Position numbers and translations under genes: made by a program. From Aestuariibacter sp. GS-14 (GTDB taxonomy: Bacteria; Pseudomonadota; Gammaproteobacteria; Enterobacterales; Alteromonadaceae), in contig NZ_VHIP01000007.1 in assembly GCF_006494365.1 (NCBI RefSeq), positions 124,001 to 188,000 of the forward strand: a stretch of DNA of 64,000 nucleotides. The letters are read 5' to 3'. The notes below the pieces were generated by a model. The model was not told the DNA's origin and searched no databases. It worked only from the letters and a program-made list of their open reading frames with translations. Each line of letters opens with the position of its first letter. Position 1 is the first letter of the stretch. This document shows positions 56,146 to 64,000 of this stretch, in pieces.

Positions 56146-58047
56146 TCACCCACGGGCCAGCGAACACAGTCGCTCGTTGATTTCATCTTCACACAATGGT
56201 TTTGACCAGTGATAACCCTGGCCGAATCCACATCCCATTTCGACTAAAAGTGCCAGTGTGGCTTTGTCTTCGATGCCTTCGGCAACGGTATGCATACCCA
56301 GGCTTGATGCCATGGTAATCATGGCCTGGACCAGAGGCACGTCGTTGTCGTCGCTGGTGAGAGGGTGGATAAACGAGCGATCAATTTTGAGCGTGCAGGC
56401 GTGAAAGCGGCGTAAATACGCCAGATTAGAGTACCCAGTGCCAAAATCATCAATTGCAATAGTTACACCTATATCGGTGAGATCTGAAAGCTGAGACAGA
56501 ATATTGGTGGACTCATTAATAAACAGCGATTCGGTCAGTTCTAGCTCGAGCGCATCTGGAGGCAGATCAGCACGTCTTAACGCTTTTTCCACATTGTGTT
56601 TTAGCTTCCCGTCATTGAACTGCAGCGCCGAAATGTTCACGGCAATACGCAGTTCGGGAAACCCGTTTTTACGTTGATTTGCGCAAAACGCACAGGCTTG
56701 TTGAATTACCCAATTACCGAGGACATTTATTATGCCTGCACTCTCGGCCAGTGGAATAAATTTATCTGGGCCAATCATACTGCCATCCGGTTGCGGCCAA
56801 CGCAGCAGGGCCTCAACTGCTACTACGTTGCCGGTTCGCAGGTCTATTATGGGCTGGTAATTCAGTGTAAACGCGTGAGTGTTAACCGCATTGCGCAATT
56901 TTTGAAGTAGTGTAAAGCGTTCTTCGCTGTGGGCATCCTGTTCAGGGGAGTAGTAGCTAAACGTATTGCGGCCATTGTTTTTGGCCTGATACATAGCAAT
57001 ATCGGCTTTGCGACAAAGTTCTTTGAAGTGCTCACCATCTCTGGGAGCAACAGCTACACCAATAGATGACGACACGATAATGCGATTTTGCTGAACGTAA
57101 AACTCCCTGGCGCATTCATTCAGTAATGTATTGATAAATCCATTCAGCGTGCCGTTATTCTGGCAATCACCGGAACAGGGGACAAGCACCAAAAACTCGT
57201 CGCCACCAAATCGGATTAAGTGCTGGCCGTCGGTGAGTAATTCACTTAATCGCTGGGCCAGTTCCTCCAGCAGAATATCGCCGGCAACATGGCCCAGTGC
57301 GTCATTCACCGGTTTGAAATTATCCAGATCTAGAAATAATACTGCCAGTTCAGTGTTGTTTTGTTTGCACTGACTCAACAGGCGCTGAAACAGTAATTCA
57401 CCATGTAAACGGTTAGGTAAGCGGGTTAACGGATCGTGATGCGCCAGATGCTGAATTTGCGCTCTGCTGAGCTCCACTTTCTCATTTTCTTCCTGTAGCG
57501 AGATCATGAGCTGTTTGATGTCGCGAACCAGTATATACACACTAAAGCCAGTAATAATAAAAATCACCTGTACAAAAATCAGGTGCTCCCAGCTTAATCG
57601 GGGAGTGCTGGGTAATACATAGCCCTCCAGATTAAGCCAAACCAGTACAGAGCACTGCACAATAGTGAGAGACAGCAGCGTGCTGAATAACCCCACTCCG
57701 CCCAAAATGGCCGCAAATATCAGCAAGCAGGGATAACCAATAATGGCAATATCAAACAACCCCGCGCCTACCAGGGCCAGCGCAAATAACATAGCCGACA
57801 TAGAGCTGAGTAATACAAAGGAAGAGGCCTGGATTTTGTGTTTGTAGGCCAGCAAAAATGCAATCAGTAAAGATAAGAGTCCAACTGAGAATATGGTAAA
57901 CGCAATCCCACGCGAGATAAGCACCGAAGCGAGTAAACCCACTGCGCTTACGCCGCAAATTTGTAATAACCGATGTCGGCGAACCTGCGCGAATGAGCTG
58001 GCAGAATTCAGCTCAACACCCGTGTCTACCTTATTGTTATTATTCAT
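56146..58047 (-). CDS. Membrane GGDEF-EAL protein, probable c-di-GMP phosphodiesterase/cyclase
   Basis: A 633-residue protein with five or six N-terminal membrane helices (about residues 30-185), then GGDEF ('HHDPLTRLPNRLHGELL', 'LFLDLDNFKPVNDALGH', 'LIRFGGDEFLVLV') and EAL domains. GGDEF is intact but no RxxD inhibitory site is seen five residues before it. EAL keeps the phosphodiesterase set: 'VVAVEALLRWPQ', 'ELTESLFI', 'IAIDDFGTGYSNLAYLRRF', 'LKIDRSFI' and 'TVAEGIED'. It is therefore likely an active phosphodiesterase, with cyclase activity possible. The start is the ATG at 58047; an in-frame GTG at 58077 would add ten residues. The N-terminal sensor domain is unnamed. Confidence 0.9.
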   Translation of the reverse strand: MNNNNKVDTGVELNSASSFAQVRRHRLLQICGVSAVGLLASVLISRGIAFTIFSVGLLSLLIAFLLAYKHKIQASSFVLLSSMSAMLFALALVGAGLFDIAIIGYPCLLIFAAILGGVGLFSTLLSLTIVQCSVLVWLNLEGYVLPSTPRLSWEHLIFVQVIFIITGFSVYILVRDIKQLMISLQEENEKVELSRAQIQHLAHHDPLTRLPNRLHGELLFQRLLSQCKQNNTELAVLFLDLDNFKPVNDALGHVAGDILLEELAQRLSELLTDGQHLIRFGGDEFLVLVPCSGDCQNNGTLNGFINTLLNECAREFYVQQNRIIVSSSIGVAVAPRDGEHFKELCRKADIAMYQAKNNGRNTFSYYSPEQDAHSEERFTLLQKLRNAVNTHAFTLNYQPIIDLRTGNVVAVEALLRWPQPDGSMIGPDKFIPLAESAGIINVLGNWVIQQACAFCANQRKNGFPELRIAVNISALQFNDGKLKHNVEKALRRADLPPDALELELTESLFINESTNILSQLSDLTDIGVTIAIDDFGTGYSNLAYLRRFHACTLKIDRSFIHPLTSDDNDVPLVQAMITMASSLGMHTVAEGIEDKATLALLVEMGCGFGQGYHWSKPLCEDEINERLCSLARG

Positions 58048-58177
58048 GTATGGGGCCTGTTTATGCTGTGTTGTCACTATAGCACCAAGTGGTAACCCTC
58101 TCTACACGATTTGGCATTGCTCTGCAGTGGCGGGTTACTGGTAGTTAAACGCTGGTCACTGTTCAAAGCAAATACTC

Positions 58178-58204
58178 ATAACAGATTTAAAGTGTTACTG
58201 TTAT
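58178..58204 (+). promoter_or_regulatory. Inverted repeat in the mocR promoter region
   Basis: ATAACAG (58178-58184) and CTGTTAT (58198-58204), 13 bp apart, 30 bp before the regulator ATG. It contains AACAGATTTAA (58180-58190), repeated exactly at the other end of the gene (59634-59644). Candidate operator for the adjacent MocR-type regulator. Confidence 0.5.
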
Positions 58205-58234
58205 ACCAACTTTGCTGGTTACGGGGTATTCAGT

Positions 58235-59644
58235 ATGGCTAAGTACGAACAATTGGCCGACAAGTTGGCTTCTCAAATCAAACAGGGCATCTGGCAGCCC
58301 GGTGAAAAGCTGCCTTCTCTTCGCAAACAATCGTCGCTTACCGGTTATAGCCTCATGACCGTGCTGCATGCCTACCAGTTACTGGAAAGCCAAGGGGTAT
58401 TAAGTGCTGTGCAACGTTCGGGGTACCGGGTTGCCGACTCAGTTGAAGTTGCCAGTACCACGGGTGTTATGCAGTCGGCTGAATCGGTTAGCGTTAACGA
58501 CTTTGTGTTTGATGTTCTACAAGCCTCGCGCGACCCTCACATGTTTAGCTTAGGTTTTGCTTATCCCGACCCGGCTTTGTATCCTCGACACCAGCTTACC
58601 AAATCACTTACCGCCGCCGCTAAACAAACAACGGTTACCAGCGCATTGGACAACTTACCGCCTGGTAACCGGGAACTTCGCCAGTTAATTGCCCAACGAT
58701 ATGCTGCTCGGGGGCTGCATGTTTCACCCGATGAAATAGTCATTACGGCCGGAGCATTGGAAGCACTTAGCCTGAGTCTGCAGGTAGTCACCAAGCCTGG
58801 AGATTGGGTGTTAATTGAATCGCCGGCGTTCTACGGAGCGATGCAAGCCCTAGAGCGTTTGGGGCTGCGCGCAGTGAGTGTTGAGGTGACGCCCGATAAG
58901 GGGATCAATCTGGCAGCAGTAGAACGCGCCTTGCAGAATAAACCGGTACGAGCGTGCTGGCTGATGTCTAATTTTCAGAATCCAGTGGGTTACAGCATGA
59001 CAGACCACACCCGGCAGGCACTCGCTGAACTGCTGGCAAAGTACCGTGTTGCACTCATTGAAGATGATGTATACGCGGAGTTGTATAGTAGCGGTCAGCC
59101 GCTATTACCTATTAAGCACTTTTGTAAAAACGGTAATAGTTTGTTGTGTTCATCATTTTCCAAATCCCTGGTAGCCGGCTTTCGCATTGGTTGGGTCGCA
59201 GCGGGAGAGCATGCAAAAGCAATTCAAAAACAGCAGTTAATGAGTACCATTTCTACCAGCGTGCCTATACAAATGGCGCTGGTGGATTATTTGGAAACCA
59301 GAAATTACGAGAAACATTTGCATCAGCTTCGCAGTGCTTTGAGACAGCGCAAAAAGGCAATGTATGAATATCTTAGTGGGCACTGGGGAAGTTTCGCTAA
59401 AGTGCATCATTCATCCGGGGGATATTTCCTGTGGGTTGAGTTTTCCCCGGAGGTGGATACGCTCGCTATCTACCATATGGCGCTGGCGTTGCACATTACA
59501 CTTGCTCCTGGCAGGTTGTTTTCGTTGCATGGCGAGTACAGTCATTGTTTCCGTATCAATGCGTCACTTGAACTCACGCCTGCCCGATTGCAACTGCTGA
59601 ACAGGTTAACGCGTAAAATAATCCATTACTTAGAACAGATTTAA
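58235..59644 (+). CDS. MocR/PdxR-type transcription regulator (GntR HTH fused to aminotransferase)
   Basis: A 469-residue fusion: N-terminal GntR winged helix ('YEQLADKLASQIKQGIWQPGEKLPSLRKQSSLTGYSLMTVLHAYQLLESQGVL'), linker, then a class-I aminotransferase-like domain with 'ITAGALEALSLSLQVV', 'LMSNFQNPVGYSMTD', 'VALIEDDVYAELY' and the PLP-binding lysine in 'SSFSKSLVAGFRIGWVAAG'. MocR proteins sense PLP or amino compounds and control neighbouring genes. It may act on itself and on ccoG, which starts 104 bp downstream, but that link is inferred only from a shared motif. Confidence 0.93.
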   Translation: MAKYEQLADKLASQIKQGIWQPGEKLPSLRKQSSLTGYSLMTVLHAYQLLESQGVLSAVQRSGYRVADSVEVASTTGVMQSAESVSVNDFVFDVLQASRDPHMFSLGFAYPDPALYPRHQLTKSLTAAAKQTTVTSALDNLPPGNRELRQLIAQRYAARGLHVSPDEIVITAGALEALSLSLQVVTKPGDWVLIESPAFYGAMQALERLGLRAVSVEVTPDKGINLAAVERALQNKPVRACWLMSNFQNPVGYSMTDHTRQALAELLAKYRVALIEDDVYAELYSSGQPLLPIKHFCKNGNSLLCSSFSKSLVAGFRIGWVAAGEHAKAIQKQQLMSTISTSVPIQMALVDYLETRNYEKHLHQLRSALRQRKKAMYEYLSGHWGSFAKVHHSSGGYFLWVEFSPEVDTLAIYHMALALHITLAPGRLFSLHGEYSHCFRINASLELTPARLQLLNRLTRKIIHYLEQI

Positions 59645-59659
59645 TTTATATCTGTTCTA
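59631..59659 (+). promoter_or_regulatory. 10-bp inverted repeat between mocR and ccoG
   Basis: TAGAACAGAT (59631-59640) and ATCTGTTCTA (59650-59659), 9-bp spacer, overlapping the mocR stop; a further ATCTGT lies at 59674. It shares AACAGATTTAA with the region upstream of mocR. It could be an operator or, since AT-rich sequence follows, a weak terminator. Confidence 0.5.
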
Positions 59660-59747
59660 TATTTTCCGATCCCATCTGTATCTTTTCTCTTTAATCTAAC
59701 CTTCTACAATCCGCCCGACTAACAGCTACAGGGTGGCATACATACCA

Positions 59748-61118
59748 ATGAGTTTACATATTCCCGATAACAGCGCGATTATCTTTAAAGTACCAGTGGC
59801 GCAAAGCAAGGTATATATCCGTGAACAGCAAGGGTACTTTCAACGTGTCAGGCGTGGGTTAAATATGCTGTTAATGGCGCTATTTATTGGTCTTCCCTGG
59901 ATTTCCTGGCATGGCAAGCAAGCAATTTTGTTTGACGTAGGCGCCCAAACCCTGCGGGTATTTTCCTGGGTATTGTACCCACAGGATTTAATGATCTTTG
60001 TATTACTTTTTTCGCTTGCCGCATTTGTGCTGTTTTTTGTGACCAAGAAATACGGCCGGATATGGTGCGGATTTACCTGTCCACAAACGGTATGGACACT
60101 GATGTTCAACTGGGTTGAGCGGCGCATTGAAGGTTCGGCGAACCAAAGCCGGTTACTCGACAAACAACCGTGGAGTGCAAGAAAAATAGCAGTAAAAACG
60201 GCAAAACACCTTGTGTGGGGGCTTGCTGCAAGTGTTACTGCTTTGGTGTTTATGTCGTACTTTTATCCGGCCAGGCAGCTGTATGTTGATGTGCTGACCT
60301 TGTCTGCACCGGCACTAATAACCGGATGGGTGGCTTTCTTTGCACTCTGCACGTATGTCAACGCTGGCTGGATAAGAGATAAAATGTGCCAGCACATGTG
60401 CCCATACGCGCGCTTTCAGTCGGTGATGTTTGATGCCAGTACTAAACTGGTCACTTACGATCATCAACGCGGCGAAAGCAGAGGGCCAAGAAAACGCGGC
60501 AGTAACAATTTTGCATTAGGCGATTGCGTGGATTGTTCCTTGTGCGTGCAGGTTTGTCCGGTGGGTATAGATATTCGCAACGGCCTGCAATATGAATGCA
60601 TAAACTGCGGATTGTGTGTTGATGCTTGCAATCAGGTCATGAACAAATTCCATTATGCGCCTGATCTGATTAGCTTTACTGCGCTAAAGCCAGTGAAATC
60701 ATGGAACATTGCACTGTTGTTGTATGGGGCAGCAATTGCGGTGATGCTGCTTGGAATGTGGGCATGGGCCGCAACCAGAATGGATTTTGAAATCAACATT
60801 GCCCGGGATCGCCAACAACTGTACAGAGAGCATTACTCAGGAGATATTGAAAACTCGTTTCGCATAAACGTGCTGAATAAATCTGAGCGCACAACAACCT
60901 ATCATTTGTCTCTTCTTGGGCTGCCGTCTGCGCGGATATCTGACACGCTTATTGAAGCCGTGAAGCCGGGTGAAAAACGCGAGGTTGCAATAACGGTTTC
61001 GGCTAATGCAGCATCGGGAGTAAGTAGCGAGCATTTTTACTGGATTATTGCCAATCAGAATGATGGTACGACCACACAAAAAAAAGGGGTATTTATTTAT
61101 CCGGATGGCAATAAATAA
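59748..61118 (+). CDS. ccoG: Cytochrome c oxidase accessory protein CcoG (FixG/RdxA)
   Basis: A 456-residue membrane ferredoxin-like protein needed for assembly of cbb3 oxidase (copper reduction). 'GRIWCGFTCPQTVWTLMFNWVERRIEG' is the conserved redox-membrane motif; two [4Fe-4S] clusters are in 'CVDCSLCVQVCPVGIDIRNGLQYECINCGLCVDACNQV'. Four or five membrane helices; C-terminal Ig-like FixG domain ('NKSERTTTYHLSLLGLPSARISDTLIEAVKPGEKREVAITV'). The start is the ATG at 59748; a GTG 15 bases earlier is possible. The oxidase genes ccoNOPQ are not adjacent. Confidence 0.95.
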   Translation: MSLHIPDNSAIIFKVPVAQSKVYIREQQGYFQRVRRGLNMLLMALFIGLPWISWHGKQAILFDVGAQTLRVFSWVLYPQDLMIFVLLFSLAAFVLFFVTKKYGRIWCGFTCPQTVWTLMFNWVERRIEGSANQSRLLDKQPWSARKIAVKTAKHLVWGLAASVTALVFMSYFYPARQLYVDVLTLSAPALITGWVAFFALCTYVNAGWIRDKMCQHMCPYARFQSVMFDASTKLVTYDHQRGESRGPRKRGSNNFALGDCVDCSLCVQVCPVGIDIRNGLQYECINCGLCVDACNQVMNKFHYAPDLISFTALKPVKSWNIALLLYGAAIAVMLLGMWAWAATRMDFEINIARDRQQLYREHYSGDIENSFRINVLNKSERTTTYHLSLLGLPSARISDTLIEAVKPGEKREVAITVSANAASGVSSEHFYWIIANQNDGTTTQKKGVFIYPDGNK

Positions 61119-61275
61119 TCATTTGCTTTTCAATTGGTTGAATTTTGTACTTTGCTTATTTAAGGGGCTATTTCTCTTACACTTTAGTTAAACGTACGTG
61201 TTTTGAATTGCAAATCAAAAATTCTGTGTAACACTTTGATTAACCAACTCGTGCCTGCAGCTAAGGGGCGACAAC

Positions 61276-62919
61276 ATGACTGATTTCAGTCAATACAAAG
61301 TACGCGTTAAATTTTCTTTCCCTCTGGTGGTGATATCAGCACTGTTTTTAACCGTAGCCATTATCAGTGGCATTGCGCTGTCGAATTTATCATCGGAAGC
61401 CCGGGATATTTCGACGCGTTATATGAATTCGGTGAGTTTAACCCTGAACGCAGACCGAGATCTGTATCAGGCCTACACTGCGCTGCAAGACATGATTGTT
61501 ACTGCCAGCCAGGGGGCGCTTAGTATTTCCTCTCAAATCAGTGATTTTGAAGAAAACGCAAAGCAAGCATTGGATCGAATGAACCAGGCTAAACCTGTAA
61601 TTGAAGATGATCCGGCGGTATCGAGGCAAATCGCATCGTTCAAATCCGACTTCGATGCCTGGTATACCTCTTCCAAGCGTTTGGTTGGATTGGTGCAAGC
61701 CAATAAAGTAAGCGAAGCGGTTGCGCTGCGAGATGCAGAAGTGGCAAGTAGTTTTAGCCAACTGCGAAGCCATTACGATGTGCTTGGAGAAGCGGTAAAA
61801 AACAAAGCTGACGCGCTGACAGCAAGTATGAGTGACGACGCAGCGTTTTATCAAACCATCCTGGCTGTGGCCACGGTGTTTACGTTATTCATATGTGTCG
61901 GCTCGATGGTGTATGGCCCCCGATTGATTACCGATCGGCTGGATAACCTGATTGTAGTCATGCGTGACATCAGTCAAGGGGATGGTGATTTACGCAGTCG
62001 TTTGGACGCTAAAGGTAAGGATGAACTGGCTGAGATTGCCAGGGCGTTTAATTTGTTTATGCAAAACCTGCAGCAATTAATTCAACTGGTGCAGGAAGAC
62101 TCAACCAGTCTGAATCAAGCCGCATCGAAGTTAAAACAATCGTCTACAACAGTGTCTGATGTGTTCCATCAGCAAAACGAAAACCTCAATCAAATTGCAA
62201 CAGCGGTAAACCAGTTAAGTCATGCCGTAAACGACAATGCCGGAAACAGCCAGCAAGCGTCTGAAAATATGAAAGTGGCCTCAGAAGTCAGCCTGAACTC
62301 TAAACGCGTTGTAAGTGATTCGGTTAAAAATGTACAGAATCTTTCAGACTCCATTTCAAACGCCAAGGGCGTGATCAGCAGCCTGGCAAAAGAGTCGCAA
62401 AATATTATTGCCGTGTTAGATGTAATACGTGGTATTGCTGAGCAAACCAACTTACTGGCACTCAACGCAGCCATTGAAGCAGCGCGCGCCGGTGAGCAGG
62501 GGCGAGGCTTTGCGGTGGTCGCCGACGAGGTACGAACGCTGGCTAGCAGAACGCAACAATCTACGCAAAATATTAACGAGATGCTTGGCCGCTTAGAGCA
62601 CAGTGTGAATGATGCGGTTAACGCCATTGAGCGTGGCTCGAATGAAGTTGAATCGGTAGTCACCGTATCGAGTCAGTTGGTCAGCGCGTTTGATCAGGTG
62701 AGCCAGGCAGTAAACCAGGCTAATGAAATTATTTATCAAATAGCCACTGCCTCAGATGAACAACGGCAAGTAGTGGGTGAAATCAATGCCAATGTGTCCT
62801 CGTTGCACGCATTAGGCCAGCAGAACCTCAAAACAGTGGAAAGCAGCGGTAAAATCTCAGACAGCGTAAACGATACTGTTCAGCGACTGAATCAGAAGAT
62901 TGGCCGGTTTAAAACCTGA
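61276..62919 (+). CDS. Methyl-accepting chemotaxis protein
   Basis: A 547-residue receptor: membrane helix (about 10-33), a periplasmic four-helix-type domain (about 34-190), second helix (about 195-213), HAMP, and the signalling hairpin with '[49 protein letters not shown]'. The C-terminus ([10 protein letters not shown]) has no tethering pentapeptide. The sensor size and pattern match 4HB_MCP, ligand unknown. Lies alone, between ccoG and an outer-membrane protein gene; it would feed into a CheA elsewhere or the one in this window. Confidence 0.93.
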   Translation: MTDFSQYKVRVKFSFPLVVISALFLTVAIISGIALSNLSSEARDISTRYMNSVSLTLNADRDLYQAYTALQDMIVTASQGALSISSQISDFEENAKQALDRMNQAKPVIEDDPAVSRQIASFKSDFDAWYTSSKRLVGLVQANKVSEAVALRDAEVASSFSQLRSHYDVLGEAVKNKADALTASMSDDAAFYQTILAVATVFTLFICVGSMVYGPRLITDRLDNLIVVMRDISQGDGDLRSRLDAKGKDELAEIARAFNLFMQNLQQLIQLVQEDSTSLNQAASKLKQSSTTVSDVFHQQNENLNQIATAVNQLSHAVNDNAGNSQQASENMKVASEVSLNSKRVVSDSVKNVQNLSDSISNAKGVISSLAKESQNIIAVLDVIRGIAEQTNLLALNAAIEAARAGEQGRGFAVVADEVRTLASRTQQSTQNINEMLGRLEHSVNDAVNAIERGSNEVESVVTVSSQLVSAFDQVSQAVNQANEIIYQIATASDEQRQVVGEINANVSSLHALGQQNLKTVESSGKISDSVNDTVQRLNQKIGRFKT

Positions 62920-62969
62920 TGTGCCACGCCTTTTCACTTTGAACGCACACTTTTCTTCAGGATACCAAT

Positions 62970-64000
62970 ATGAACCCATTGAATTCTTTTCGCAGCCGGG
63001 AAACCGGCTGTGACAGACGCAGTGTAGCTGCTAAGCGCTTGGCTGGTGCAGCACTGGCGTCATTGCTTCTCAGTACTTCGGTTACCGTAAACGCTGCCGA
63101 GAGCCCTAAATATGAGTGGTCTGGCGAATGGAACCTGCGTTTTGAAAATCTGGTTAACCCGCTGTTTCCGACAACGTCCCCCTCATTTCATCAGCACAAC
63201 CAGCGGCTGTCTTCCAAATTTGAGTTAAAAGGCAGTGTAACCTGGTCGAATATTCAGTTGGTGGGTGCATTTGCTGATTCCAGAGTCTATCTGGATAATG
63301 ACGATCCAACTCTGGGACGTTCTCAGGTGAACACGTTGGAGCCTGTTCAATTCAATGTAGGCTGGTTAGGGGATGGAGACAAAGGTAACCCTGCACTACA
63401 AATGACCAAAACCAGTGTCGGCCGCTTTGTACTGGATCACGGCAGCCGGCGGTTATTAGGTAGTGGGTACTTCCGCAATGCACTCAATTCCTTCGACGGA
63501 CTCATTACCGACTGGCACTGGCGCGACTGGTCGGTAAGGGGCTTTTATTTGCACCCGGTATCGCGATTGCCATCCGATGCCGCCAGTATTGATAATAACG
63601 ACAGAGCTTTCGACAAAACTGAATCGGAGCGGTTGTTCTACGGTGTTTACGCGGAGTCTGACGACAAAACCTGGCATTTACAAAGCTATTGGTTAAATGA
63701 AGACGATAGTCAGGAATTGCGCACACGTAACCGCCAGCTATTAACCGTTAGTGCCCAATATACCAGCCCTAAAGGCAGTGAATGGTTAACCGATGTGGAG
63801 CTTGCACTACAAACGGGTACACAGCGCCAAACAACGTCAGCTAGTGATTTGACAGACCTTGATCACCAGGCTTGGATGTTATTTGCCTCTTTCGGAAAAA
63901 TGATCGACTCAAAAACGTCACTTAGCGCGGTATTGGATTGGATCAGTGGTGATAACAACAGCTCCGATAATAAGAGTAATGGCTTTGATGGATTATACGG
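62970..64000 (+). CDS. Alginate-export-type outer-membrane porin (3' end outside window)
   Basis: The ATG at 62970 with GGAT upstream opens a frame that stays open to the window end (343 codons visible). After a basic start there is a signal peptide (KRLAGAALASLLLSTSVTVNAAESP), then beta-strand pattern with alternating residues. 'VGRFVLDHGSRRLLGSGYFRNALNSFDGLITDW' matches the conserved signature of the alginate_exp (AlgE-like) barrel family (G-R-x-L-x-x-G-S-x-R-L...FDG). Such proteins export or import anionic polysaccharides or aromatic compounds. No alginate genes are visible to settle the substrate. Confidence 0.75.
   Translation, partial: MNPLNSFRSRETGCDRRSVAAKRLAGAALASLLLSTSVTVNAAESPKYEWSGEWNLRFENLVNPLFPTTSPSFHQHNQRLSSKFELKGSVTWSNIQLVGAFADSRVYLDNDDPTLGRSQVNTLEPVQFNVGWLGDGDKGNPALQMTKTSVGRFVLDHGSRRLLGSGYFRNALNSFDGLITDWHWRDWSVRGFYLHPVSRLPSDAASIDNNDRAFDKTESERLFYGVYAESDDKTWHLQSYWLNEDDSQELRTRNRQLLTVSAQYTSPKGSEWLTDVELALQTGTQRQTTSASDLTDLDHQAWMLFASFGKMIDSKTSLSAVLDWISGDNNSSDNKSNGFDGLY

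Noticed and set aside
61198-61225. FNR-like sequence (TTGAATTGCAAATCAA) before the 61276 receptor
   Set aside because: Half-sites do not have the spacing and symmetry of TTGAT-N4-ATCAA.
62220-62663. 147-codon minus-strand frame inside the chemoreceptor
   Set aside because: Mirror of the conserved signalling hairpin; such long antisense frames are common opposite Ala/Ser/Glu-rich coiled coils.

Overview
The window is a single, densely coded stretch of a marine gammaproteobacterial chromosome. The MSHA pilus cluster running into mreBCD-maf-rng-yhdP-tldD, plus arcA, mutY/yggX, ccoG and a PEP-CTERM-like surface protein, points to the Alteromonadales (Alteromonas/Glaciecola/Aestuariibacter relatives). 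This is an inference from gene content and order; no rRNA is present to place it. I see no insertion sequence, prophage, CRISPR array or rRNA.

Layout. (1) 1-10436: distal part of the MSHA type IV pilus operon (mshG truncated by the window edge, then mshF, B, A, C, D, O, P, Q), with the prepilin genes overlapping tightly. (2) 10589-23190: conserved housekeeping block mreB-mreC-mreD, maf, rng, yhdP, a nitrilase-family amidase and tldD, with yjgA (darP) on the other strand, then pmbA. These cover cell shape, RNA processing, outer-membrane lipid transport and metalloprotease maturation. (3) 23335-27216: a secreted choice-of-anchor-A-like protein with a PEP-CTERM-like tail, followed by a large PrsT-like TPR protein. 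(4) 27282-34329, minus strand: arcA, an orphan sensor kinase, a small exported protein, glgA, rsmC, trmB and an alpha/beta hydrolase, then divergent mutY.

(5) 35482-47215: a sensory island lying between mutY and yggX, which are neighbours in many gammaproteobacteria. A divergent hybrid histidine kinase faces a chemosensory operon: response regulator, cheY-like, STAS, cheA, mcp, cheW, cheR, cheB, cheD. CheA carries an extra linker region, and the receptor ends in a CheR/CheB tethering-like pentapeptide. (6) 47287-47916: yggX, tRNA-Phe, and behind it a decayed copy of the tRNA 3' end with its own terminator. (7) 48194-56026: an OmpR-type two-component system preceded by a perfect PmrA/QseB-like box, then a TonB-dependent receptor and two paralogous exported beta-helix-like proteins of unknown role. 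This is the least understood locus in the window.

(8) 56146-64000: a membrane GGDEF-EAL protein (minus), a MocR-type regulator whose two flanks share an 11-bp motif, ccoG, a methyl-accepting chemotaxis protein, and the start of an alginate-export-type outer-membrane protein cut by the window end.

Gene starts were adjusted where ribosome-binding sites, family length or overlap with upstream genes argued for it. Several genes appear to use TTG starts (mshQ, tldD, the anchor-A protein, glgA, probably the 48263 regulator).
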